Assembly (NCBI GenBank): GCA_027025175.1
Contig: JALVRF010000082.1
Coordinates: 1 to 38,950, forward strand
From: Candidatus Aminicenantota bacterium
GTDB taxonomy: Bacteria > Acidobacteriota > Aminicenantia > S016-38
DNA: 38,950 nt
Direction of reading: 5' to 3'
Position numbers and translations under genes: made by a program. Shown here piece after piece: positions 1 to 6,817 of the stretch (position 1 is its first letter; every line of letters starts with the position of its first letter). Under the pieces are notes generated by a model that saw only the letters and a list, made by a program, of their open reading frames with translations, searched no databases and was not told the origin of the DNA.

Positions 1-244
1 CTCCGGAGGCTATGGGCCGTTTTCTCTTTACCGGATGACGGCGGTCCCTTTCCCTGTCAAAAAAATCGTTTATCACATAAACAGAGGATGCCAGAAAGGA
101 AAAGAGGAAGAAGGTTATAAGGGAATTGAGAAAAACCCTGGGGAGGAATATTTCCCTGGAAAAAACCGCCGGGGCAAAGACAAAGATGTTCTTCGCCCAC
201 TGGCGAATCCTCATGGCTTTTATAAACAGGGCTATTTTCTTCAT
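1..244 (-). CDS. UbiA-family prenyltransferase, DPPR-synthase-like (partial, 3' end cut by window)
   Basis: This ORF is not in the supplied track because it runs off the window edge. I read it on the minus strand: the start ATG overlaps the pyrF stop as ATGA, and the frame stays open to base 2. The translation begins MKKIALFIKAMRIRQWAKN and continues through a hydrophobic helix to INDFFDRERDRRHPVKRKRP. RxxQWxKN followed by NDxxDxxxDxxHPxKxxRP is the signature of the UbiA superfamily branch that includes 5-phosphoribosyl-1-diphosphate:decaprenyl-phosphate phosphoribosyltransferase; the Asp-rich motif binds Mg-diphosphate. It should be an integral membrane enzyme that attaches a prenyl group or moves a sugar phosphate onto a polyprenyl phosphate. 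The DPPR-like assignment is inference from motif spacing; a quinone- or lipid-type UbiA is the alternative. It is the last visible gene of the pil-pyr operon. Confidence 0.85.
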   Translation of the reverse strand, partial: MKKIALFIKAMRIRQWAKNIFVFAPAVFSREIFLPRVFLNSLITFFLFSFLASSVYVINDFFDRERDRRHPVKRKRPIASG

Positions 245-924
245 TGGGCCAGGTCCAGGAAACCAGCATCCATTAAAATTTCCACAAACCTCCTTCTGGG
301 ATCCGGGGCATGGAGAATCTCCCTGCCCACCACTATAAAATCCGCTCCGGACTGGAAGGCCTCATAGGGGGTTGCCACCCTTTTCTGGTCCCCCTTTCCC
401 TCTGCCAGCCTTATTCCCGGAACCACCTTGAGCAATTTGAAGTCCTGGAGAACGGAAAGTTCTGCAGCGGAACACACCACACCGTCCCCTCCCCCTTCCT
501 CCACCAGTTTAGCCATGGTCTTCACCCCCTCCTCCACCGACGCTATTCCCATGGCCTGCACATCATCCTGGGAAAGGCTGGTAAGAAGGGTAACCCCAAG
601 GATTATGGTATCCTTCTCCATTTCCCCACGGAGTTCCCTTGCCCTTTTGAATGTTTCCCTTCCACTTAGGGCATGAATGGTGGTCATGTATGGGTTGTAT
701 TTAAATATTTCCCTGAGGGCAGAAGTTACAGTGGATGGAATATCACCCAATTTCAGGTCAAGGAAGACCCTTTTTCCTTTCCCTTCCAGAAATTTAAGGG
801 CCTTGAAGCCCTCTCTGGCGAAAAGTCTCCATCCTACCTTGTAAACATAGGCTTCGGGGAATATGAACCTTTCTACCTCCCCCAAACTGTCCACATCAAG
901 GGCGATTATCACTCTCCTATACAC
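241..924 (-). CDS. pyrF: orotidine 5'-phosphate decarboxylase
   Basis: Final step of de novo UMP synthesis, decarboxylating OMP in the cytoplasm. The catalytic array DxKxxD is visible as DLKLGDIP, the N-terminal strand is IIALDVDS, and the C-terminal phosphate-binding strand region is GADFIVVGREI, so the TIM barrel is complete at about 227 aa, the usual length for group 1 PyrF. The ORF track begins 17 codons upstream, inside pyrD. I place the start at a GTG preceded by GGAGGT, which gives an 8 bp overlap with the pyrD stop and puts the first beta strand at the N-terminus. It lies directly after pyrK-pyrD, and its stop codon overlaps the start of the UbiA gene, so the three pyr genes and ubiA are translationally coupled. 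Confidence 0.95.
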   Translation of the reverse strand: MYRRVIIALDVDSLGEVERFIFPEAYVYKVGWRLFAREGFKALKFLEGKGKRVFLDLKLGDIPSTVTSALREIFKYNPYMTTIHALSGRETFKRARELRGEMEKDTIILGVTLLTSLSQDDVQAMGIASVEEGVKTMAKLVEEGGGDGVVCSAAELSVLQDFKLLKVVPGIRLAEGKGDQKRVATPYEAFQSGADFIVVGREILHAPDPRRRFVEILMDAGFLDLAQ

Positions 925-1828
925 CCTGAAACCTCCCGATAATTTCGTTGAAATTATTATACCCTTCCTCTTCAAGGAGAGAAACCGCCTCTTTCAGGAT
1001 TCTCTCTGCGGCAGCGGGTTCCCTCAGTGTTATGGAACCTATCTGAACCGCCTTTGCTCCCACAAGGAGAAACTCCAGAAGGTCCTCTCCAGAACTTATT
1101 CCTCCGATTCCAACTACATCCACGTCCACCGAGGAAGCCACCAGGTAAACGGCCCTGAGGGCAAGGGGCTTAATGGCAGGGCCGGAAAGCCCGCCGAAAA
1201 GGGTGGAAAGGCGGCTTTTTCTGGTTCTGAAGTCCACGGCCATAGCCAGATAGGTGTTAACCAGGGAAACTGCATCGGCCCCGGCTTCCTGGCATGCGGA
1301 GGCCACCTCCACCAAGGAGGAGGTATTAGGGGTAAGTTTGGCCCAGAGGGGTTTTTCCGTAACTTCCCTGGTCGCTTTCACTATTTCGTAGGACCAGCGG
1401 GGCCACATGGCCGGGCATTTCCCTCCCTCTCTGACATTGGGGCAGGAAAGGTTAAGTTCAAAACCGGAAACCGAGGGGAGTTTAGAAAAATATTTCACAA
1501 CCTGGACATATTCTTCGTCCTCCTCACCGCAGGCGTTTATGATTATGTGGGTGTCATACTGGCTGAGATGGGGTAGGTATTCCTCAGCAAACCTCCTCAT
1601 ACCCACGCCCTGGAGTCCTATGGAATTTAGAAGTCCGCAGGGAGTTTCCCACAACCTGGGTGGAGGATTGCCCTGTCTCTCATAAGGATAAAGCCCCTTG
1701 ACCACTATGGCCCCAACCCTGTTAAGGTCAAGGATCGGAGCAAGTTCAATTCCGTAACCAGCGGTGCCTGAGGCCAGAATAACCGGGTTTTTAAGGACGA
1801 GCCCCCCGGCCTTTATCCTTGTGTCCAT
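917..1828 (-). CDS. pyrD: dihydroorotate dehydrogenase, class 1B catalytic subunit
   Basis: Oxidises dihydroorotate to orotate using FMN. The active-site loop is ELNLSCPNV, with the Cys base typical of class 1 enzymes rather than the Ser of the membrane class 2. The N-terminus has the family pattern KNPVILASGTAGYG, and the FMN-phosphate loop is VGIGGISSGED. Length (303 aa) is normal. The gene overlaps pyrK by 16 bp, which fits the PyrD2-PyrK2 heterotetramer of class 1B enzymes; electrons leave through PyrK to NAD. The second pyrimidine step therefore does not need a quinone or oxygen, in line with an anaerobic lifestyle. Confidence 0.96.
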   Translation of the reverse strand: MDTRIKAGGLVLKNPVILASGTAGYGIELAPILDLNRVGAIVVKGLYPYERQGNPPPRLWETPCGLLNSIGLQGVGMRRFAEEYLPHLSQYDTHIIINACGEEDEEYVQVVKYFSKLPSVSGFELNLSCPNVREGGKCPAMWPRWSYEIVKATREVTEKPLWAKLTPNTSSLVEVASACQEAGADAVSLVNTYLAMAVDFRTRKSRLSTLFGGLSGPAIKPLALRAVYLVASSVDVDVVGIGGISSGEDLLEFLLVGAKAVQIGSITLREPAAAERILKEAVSLLEEEGYNNFNEIIGRFQGV

Positions 1829-2562
1829 ATCACTTCCTCTTTTTTAAAAACAGGACCTTCCAGACAGGCCCTTACTATTTTCTCCTGCCCCCCTCTCCTC
1901 ACCCTCACTGCACAACCGTAGCATACCCCGAAACCGCATCCCATTATGGTCTCTAAGGAAAATTCCGCTTCTCCTCTGTAAAGGCGGGCAAATTCCATCA
2001 TCATGGGCCAGGGGCCTGAAACATAGGCACAGGAGAAATCTTCCTGGGGTATGTGCCGGGTGAGGAGCCCCTTCCTTCCTGCGGAGCCATCCTCGGTGGT
2101 AATTATGACCTCCCGGGCCCTTTTCCTTAACCAGGGAAATTCATTGAGAAAGATTTCATCCCTGGTTTTCGCACCGTAAAGCAGGGTAAAATCCTCCAGC
2201 CTGCTCGCCAGATAAACCAGGGGGACTATTCCTGTCCCCCCTCCTGCAAGAAGAACCTTGCCTTCCTTCAAAGTAAACCCGTTTCCTAAGGGGATTATCA
2301 GGGACAGTTTGTCCCCGGGCTTTTTTTCCGAAAGAAGGCGGGTCCCCCTGCCCACTACCTTTATAAGAAAGAACAGGGAGTTCCCCTCCTGGTGCAAAAT
2401 ACCGAAGGGCCTCCTTAAGAAGGGGTCAAAGGAAGGAGAGGGGGAAATCATGGCGAATTGTCCGGGTTCTGAAGGGGGAAAATCCCCTTCTATCCTGAGG
2501 AGGACGAAATTTCCCCCGGGAAAACTCTTCTTCTCCTTTACCTCCCCCTCAACCTGTTTCAT
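1813..2562 (-). CDS. pyrK: dihydroorotate dehydrogenase electron transfer subunit (FAD, 2Fe-2S)
   Basis: Ferredoxin-reductase-like subunit that passes electrons from PyrD FMN via a 2Fe-2S cluster and FAD to NAD. The N-terminal barrel has the flavin-binding pattern DPFLRRPFGI (RxxS/T-like), the NAD domain has the glycine-rich LLAGGGTGIVPL, and the C-terminal cluster ligands are visible as CGFGVCYGCAVRV plus a later Cys in VRACLEGPVF. Length 249 aa is typical. Its start overlaps the secretin stop (ATGA), so it follows the pilus genes without a break. NfnA further along the window is a paralogue of the same fold, but this copy is paired with pyrD by position. Confidence 0.95.
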   Translation of the reverse strand: MKQVEGEVKEKKSFPGGNFVLLRIEGDFPPSEPGQFAMISPSPSFDPFLRRPFGILHQEGNSLFFLIKVVGRGTRLLSEKKPGDKLSLIIPLGNGFTLKEGKVLLAGGGTGIVPLVYLASRLEDFTLLYGAKTRDEIFLNEFPWLRKRAREVIITTEDGSAGRKGLLTRHIPQEDFSCAYVSGPWPMMMEFARLYRGEAEFSLETIMGCGFGVCYGCAVRVRRGGQEKIVRACLEGPVFKKEEVIWTQG

Positions 2563-4649
2563 TTCCTGGTAAGAACCACAACCGGTTCAGGAAGGTCCAG
2601 GGCCACCTGTTTCTGGGAAGGGTCCCTTAAAATGGCGGAAACCACGCTGACCTCCCCCCTTTCACCTTTGAGTTTCATCTTTAAAACCCCAAGTTGGCCT
2701 ATTTTAACCGTTCCGTTTTTTACTGTAAACCCAATAAGAACCCTGTGATTCTCCTTGTTTTTCATGAAGGATTGATTGTCCAGGAAAGCACCAGGAAGAA
2801 CATCCACCAGTTCAATCTCAGGGGAAAATTCCACCACTATCTCTCCGGTTTTTATGGGCTCACCCCTGTAAGTAAGGGAAAGGGTGAAATTGGAGCCTCT
2901 GGAAATCATCACCCTTTTAGGGAAAAGGTTGAGGGCAGAGTTTTTCCTCTTCTTTATTCCCACGGGGGCCCTTTTTCCTGGGGAAGGCGGGGTTTCCTTT
3001 TTACCCTCAAGTTTCAGTCCCCTTCCCTCGGAAGTTATTATAGCCTTCTCCTCTTCCCTGCTGGGTTCCACATAATTCACAATGTATGGGGTGAGGGCAA
3101 CAACCACATCGGTCTGCTCCCTTTTGGTTTCGGCGTTGGAGAAAAGCCAGCCTATTATGGGAATCCTGGTGAAGAAGGGAGGAGATTTGGTGGTCTGGGT
3201 CTCCTGATTTCTGAAAAGCCCGGCTATTATTACGGTTTCTCCTCCCTTTACCCTGGCGGTCATCTCCACTTCCCTGTTTCCCAGAACCGGCAAATTGTTG
3301 TATCCAGTTCCGGCTATGGAAGAGACCTGAATTTTTATCTTCAGAGTAACTTCCTCCTTGGAATTTATCCTGGGTTCCATCTCCATATTTATCCCCACAT
3401 CCTGATACTGGAAGGAAGTTACCGGTTGGATGCTCAACCCCCCTGCGGCGATGGGAGAAAAGGTAGTCTGGGGGATGGGGACCTTATTTCCTATCTTGAG
3501 GGTGACTTTATCACCATCTATTCCCCTCAAAAGCGGTTTAGCCATAACCCTCGTTTCGGTATTGGTTTCAAGAAACCTGAGGTAGGCGGTGGGCATTACC
3601 ACGGCTATGTCGTCGCCGGTGAGGTTTCCCAGGGTTTTAAGGGTGATGGATGGGGAAGAGGAAGAGCTCCCTCCAGCGTCATTCTGGTCCTGGGAGGAAT
3701 TTTCCCCGGGGTTTATCTGGGCACCAATGGCGAACTGGGAAAGGTCAAAGCCAGCCTGCATTAATTTTGAACGGTTGACCTCCAGGATTTCCGCCTGAAT
3801 TATAACTTCACCCTTGGGCCTATCAAGGCGATCTATCAACTGGGCAATGTATTCTATCTGTTCGTCGGTCCCTTTAACTATTACTGCGTTAAGATTCTGG
3901 TCGTAGGATACGGTAATAGCCCTCCTCATCCTGGAAATCACCATGGTGGCAAGGGCCATTCTTATGCTCTTAACATTGGCATAGCGCAGGTAAAAAATCT
4001 TTACCTTCTTCGCCAGGTACTGCTCCCTTTTCTGAGGGGTGTCGGGGATTATGAGGTAATTTTTATCATCTATTTTGTAGTAGAAATTCTGGGTAGAAGC
4101 ACAGAGCAGCCTGAGAGCATCCTCAAAGTCCACATTCTCCAAGGAAATCGAATAATTTATGTTGCGGAAACCCTCGTCAAAAATCAGATTCACCCCGGCG
4201 TATTTCCCCAGGGCCTGGAATATGGTCTTCAGTTTTGCCCTGGCAAAATGGAGGGAAACCTTGGGTCTTGGAGCCTTGTAACGGGTAACCCTCCTCTTTT
4301 CCACCTTCCTTCCTGTGAGGGCCTCTATTCTTTTAAGCACTGCCTCGTTGCTGGGCTGATACTTCAGGGCCTTTTTGTAATAGGCCAGGGCCTGAGATTT
4401 GTTGCCTTTGCTCAGGGCATCCTCCCCCTTCATCCAGTAATGAATGGCAGCGGAAAGTTTCGCTTTATAAAGCCCTGCTTTGTACTGAGGGTTCATGGGG
4501 TCCTGTTCAAGGGCTTTCTGATAGGCCGCCACCGCCTCGTCGTACTTACCCTTGAGAAGGTAAAGTTCCCCCTGTTTTGCATAGGGGGAAACGGTGGCGC
4601 AGGAATAGAAGAACAGGGCTCCTGCGATAAATATGAGTACCTTTTTCAT
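2559..4649 (-). CDS. pilQ: PilQ/GspD-type secretin lipoprotein with N-terminal TPRs and C-terminal cohesin-like domain
   Basis: Outer-membrane channel for a type IV pilus or type II secretion system. Residues 1-17 form a lipoprotein signal (FFYSC, lipobox Cys17). Residues about 18-110 hold TPR-like helices (YDEAVAAYQKALEQDP, ALAYYKKALKYQP). About 130-205 is an STN/N0-like domain, 215-280 an N1/KH repeat (NAVIVKGTDEQIEYIAQLIDRLD), and 280-540 the secretin barrel with the conserved core GGETVIIAGLF and PIIGWLF. A basic linker leads to about 110 residues resembling a cohesin fold (RVMISRGSNFTLSL...GEIVVEFSPEIELVDV...LGVLKMKLKG). PilQ normally ends at the secretin domain, so the C-terminal fusion is unusual though known in some phyla. 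The stop of the pilP-like gene directly abuts its ATG. A Ser/Asn/Gln-rich insert lies near residue 320. Confidence 0.92.
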   Translation of the reverse strand: MKKVLIFIAGALFFYSCATVSPYAKQGELYLLKGKYDEAVAAYQKALEQDPMNPQYKAGLYKAKLSAAIHYWMKGEDALSKGNKSQALAYYKKALKYQPSNEAVLKRIEALTGRKVEKRRVTRYKAPRPKVSLHFARAKLKTIFQALGKYAGVNLIFDEGFRNINYSISLENVDFEDALRLLCASTQNFYYKIDDKNYLIIPDTPQKREQYLAKKVKIFYLRYANVKSIRMALATMVISRMRRAITVSYDQNLNAVIVKGTDEQIEYIAQLIDRLDRPKGEVIIQAEILEVNRSKLMQAGFDLSQFAIGAQINPGENSSQDQNDAGGSSSSSPSITLKTLGNLTGDDIAVVMPTAYLRFLETNTETRVMAKPLLRGIDGDKVTLKIGNKVPIPQTTFSPIAAGGLSIQPVTSFQYQDVGINMEMEPRINSKEEVTLKIKIQVSSIAGTGYNNLPVLGNREVEMTARVKGGETVIIAGLFRNQETQTTKSPPFFTRIPIIGWLFSNAETKREQTDVVVALTPYIVNYVEPSREEEKAIITSEGRGLKLEGKKETPPSPGKRAPVGIKKRKNSALNLFPKRVMISRGSNFTLSLTYRGEPIKTGEIVVEFSPEIELVDVLPGAFLDNQSFMKNKENHRVLIGFTVKNGTVKIGQLGVLKMKLKGERGEVSVVSAILRDPSQKQVALDLPEPVVVLTRK

Positions 4650-5018
4650 TCAGCCCTCCTTTAATTTAACTGTTATTTTCTGTTTCTTTTTTTCATCCAG
4701 CAGAATCACCCGATCCGAAAAAATTTTCAAAACCCTGTACCTTCTGCCCAGGGTATCCCCTTCCCTTACCGTGTAAACTTCCCCATTAAGGCTCAGAACC
4801 GCCACTATGCCCTGAGCCCCTTTAGTGTTCCCGTAATATTCTATTTTGTCTGTTGTCTCTTGAACTGTAGGCTGGGTCTTCGTAGCCCTGGGAACATTTT
4901 CGTAGGCCATGTAAAACAGATTTCTTACCGGTTTGTAATATTTCTTCTGCTTGAGAAAATCAACCCTCAGGACCAGCACATTCAAGAGCAGTGGCAAAAT
5001 CAAAACTCTAACCCTCAT
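4650..5018 (-). CDS. pilP: PilP/GspC-like pilus assembly periplasmic protein
   Basis: Small 122 aa protein with one N-terminal hydrophobic segment (about residues 4-17) and a C-terminal small beta domain: GIVAVLSLNGEVYTVREGDTLG...YRVLKIFSDRVILLDE. That last part matches the homology-region fold of PilP/GspC, which links the inner-membrane PilN-PilO complex to the secretin N0 domain. It lacks the lipobox Cys of proteobacterial PilP, so it is probably anchored by its transmembrane helix as GspC is. It overlaps the pilO-like gene by 11 bp and abuts the secretin gene. Assignment rests on the C-terminal pattern and the gene order M-N-O-P-Q. Confidence 0.8.
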   Translation of the reverse strand: MRVRVLILPLLLNVLVLRVDFLKQKKYYKPVRNLFYMAYENVPRATKTQPTVQETTDKIEYYGNTKGAQGIVAVLSLNGEVYTVREGDTLGRRYRVLKIFSDRVILLDEKKKQKITVKLKEG

Positions 5019-5523
5019 GGAAATAAGCCTCCAGGTTTATAAGAGCCCTTATTTTCCCCCCACCTATTCTTTTCATGGTTATGCTCTTTATAACTATCAT
5101 TTTGGGAGAGGTCTCCAGTTCATATATGAGCCTCCTCAATCTGCTATATGTGGCAAAAACCGGGGGTATGCTTATCCCTATTTTGTAATAACCTGAGATG
5201 GATTCCGAGGGATTGGAAAAGGTAAGACCCTGGAAACTTACCCCGGCCCGGGAAAAAGCCTTTCTTATGATTTCCCTGGCCACCACAACCCCCGAATCCC
5301 CTATAAAGAGGTTTTTCTTCCTGAAATCCTCCAGGGTGGACATCTGCTGGATAAGGGCCTTTTCCTTTTTCCTCAGTTCCTCAAGTTTTTTCTCCAGGGA
5401 AACCTTTTCTTCCTCCATTTTTTTCTGACCCAGCACAACCCTCTTGTAATCCCTGTGAAGGGGAAGGAAAATCACCAGGAAAACGAAAACATCCAGCAAT
5501 AGAACCACCAGGAGTTTTCTCAC
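5008..5523 (-). CDS. pilO: PilO-like pilus alignment protein
   Basis: 171 aa bitopic protein. An N-terminal membrane helix (LLVVLLLDVFVFLVIFL) is followed by a charged coiled coil (about residues 35-70, rich in Glu/Lys with EEEKVSLEKKLEELRKKEKAL) and a C-terminal ferredoxin-like domain (about 85-170). This is the PilO/GspM architecture; the protein pairs with PilN in the inner membrane and passes load to PilP and the secretin. The start overlaps the pilN stop by 4 bp. Sequence conservation in this family is low, so the call depends mainly on architecture and gene order. Confidence 0.82.
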   Translation of the reverse strand: MRKLLVVLLLDVFVFLVIFLPLHRDYKRVVLGQKKMEEEKVSLEKKLEELRKKEKALIQQMSTLEDFRKKNLFIGDSGVVVAREIIRKAFSRAGVSFQGLTFSNPSESISGYYKIGISIPPVFATYSRLRRLIYELETSPKMIVIKSITMKRIGGGKIRALINLEAYFHEG

Positions 5524-6059
5524 TTTCCGCCTCCCTTAAGGTCCCAGGCAATGGTGGCCACACTCCCCCCTGCCTTTCTCTCCTCCCTCATGAGATAAAC
5601 CTGATATTTTCCCCCTGCCGAAAGGGATTCAACGAAGTTCTTAATGGAGGAGGAACTGGCGAAATATCCGGTAAAGACAACCTTGCCGTTGGAAGAAACC
5701 GTAAGTTCTGTAAGATAGGCCCTGGAAGGAAGAGCCTTTTCAAGAATGTGAAAAACCCGGGTATAGGAAAAACCCCTTCTTTCAAGTCCTGCATTCAAAA
5801 AGCTCAGTTTAGGAAGAAGCTGGGCCTCCAGGCTTTTTATCCTTTCCCCCTCCGAAGCCACCCTGGTTCTGAGGTCCCTGAGGGCTGTCCTGACCCTGTC
5901 ATAGGAAGGGCCTGCAGTCTTTACTTTTATTTTGAAGTAAAGAGAAAAGATGAGAAGAACTCCCAGGATGAAAATGCCCGCATAAAAACCCAGTTTAACC
6001 CCTTCGTTTTCAAGCCTGAATTTCCTTTTCTCTAAAAAATCAAGTTCTATCCTCTTCAT
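5520..6059 (-). CDS. pilN: PilN-like pilus assembly protein
   Basis: 179 aa. A short cytoplasmic N-terminus with basic residues (RIELDFLEKRKFRLE) is followed by a single membrane helix (about 22-43), a coiled coil, and a ferredoxin-like periplasmic domain with the PilN-type pattern YTRVFHILEKALPSRAYLTEL (compare the family pattern W..iL..l....P....l..l). In standard systems the PilN N-terminal peptide docks into PilM. Here the usual INLLP motif is degenerate (IELDFLE), in step with the altered PilM next door. ATGA overlaps link it to both neighbours. Confidence 0.85.
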   Translation of the reverse strand: MKRIELDFLEKRKFRLENEGVKLGFYAGIFILGVLLIFSLYFKIKVKTAGPSYDRVRTALRDLRTRVASEGERIKSLEAQLLPKLSFLNAGLERRGFSYTRVFHILEKALPSRAYLTELTVSSNGKVVFTGYFASSSSIKNFVESLSAGGKYQVYLMREERKAGGSVATIAWDLKGGGK

Positions 6060-6817
6060 GTCAATTCCCCCAGTACAGGGAGTCTCCAGCAGGGCTCAGA
6101 GAGATTTTCTCCACCGGAAATCTGTAATTCCCCTTCACAATATATTTTCTCGGCCTCAAAGCCAAGGAAAGAATCAATGCTGGCAAGTTCTGAGGTTAAA
6201 TCCTCCTCTGAAAAGGGGGGACGGAGTCGCCGGTATACCCGAAGGCAGCCATCTTTAACCCCCATTAAAACTGCAAACCCGTCCAGAAAAAATACGAAGG
6301 TGAAATTTCCCCCTCCCTTCTTTGCAAGAACATAGTTCAGGGCTGAAATTGAAGAGGGTTTTATGGATTTAAGTTTTAATTTTCTCTCTGAAAAGGCTTG
6401 CTTAAAATCATCAAGGGCTTTCTTCCCTGTGGTGGCCACCAGAAATTTCCCATTTCCCTGATAAAAGGAGGCTACGGAAACCTCTCCCCTGCCCTGATAC
6501 CTTTTTTTCATGTAAAAATGGACCATCTTCTCTCTCTCGGCCGTGGATTCTGGAATTTGCTGAAGGGAAAGGAAGGTTATCATAAAGGAATTTTCCGGAA
6601 GAAGTAGGATTATGCGGCCCGCCGGTGATATTTCCCTCTCCACCTGTTCCCAGGCCCTGGAAAAGGCCTCCATGTTCAGGGTGGTTGAAAAGGGAGAAAC
6701 TTCCCTAACAAGCGGAGCCTCCACCCTCTTAATCTGCACCTCCTTACCCCGCTTTTTCCCGGCCACCAGGAATTCCCTGCCTATCATTATCACTGTTTTT
6801 CTTCCAGGTATTTTCAT
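6056..6817 (-). CDS. pilM: degenerate PilM/GspL-like cytoplasmic platform protein
   Basis: 253 aa, well short of the roughly 350 aa of PilM. It sits in the PilM slot between pilB and pilN, and its fold pattern is PilM-like: an N-terminal strand pair (TVIMIGREFLVAGKKR), an SHS2-like segment near 75-160 with strands IILLLPENSFMITFLSL and FLVATTGKKALDDF, then TFVFFLDGFAVLMGVKDG, which occupies the position of the second ASKHA phosphate loop, and LTSELASIDSFLGF resembling the helix before the final GG motif. The first phosphate motif (DxGSxSVK in PilM) is absent and the C-terminal lobe is shortened. Nucleotide binding is therefore probably lost. GspL-type proteins have also lost the nucleotide site, so a GspL-like role is possible. 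Confidence 0.7.
   Translation of the reverse strand: MKIPGRKTVIMIGREFLVAGKKRGKEVQIKRVEAPLVREVSPFSTTLNMEAFSRAWEQVEREISPAGRIILLLPENSFMITFLSLQQIPESTAEREKMVHFYMKKRYQGRGEVSVASFYQGNGKFLVATTGKKALDDFKQAFSERKLKLKSIKPSSISALNYVLAKKGGGNFTFVFFLDGFAVLMGVKDGCLRVYRRLRPPFSEEDLTSELASIDSFLGFEAEKIYCEGELQISGGENLSEPCWRLPVLGELT

Noticed and set aside
57-269. 70 aa minus-strand ORF near the window start
   Set aside because: The correct frame there is the UbiA-family gene (start 244), which has conserved motifs; this ORF is another frame of the same stretch.
2694-3764. 356 aa plus-strand ORF opposite the secretin gene
   Set aside because: It is antisense to a well-supported secretin, has low-complexity Gly/Phe/His-rich composition and no recognisable motifs; it is a shadow of the purine-rich coding strand.
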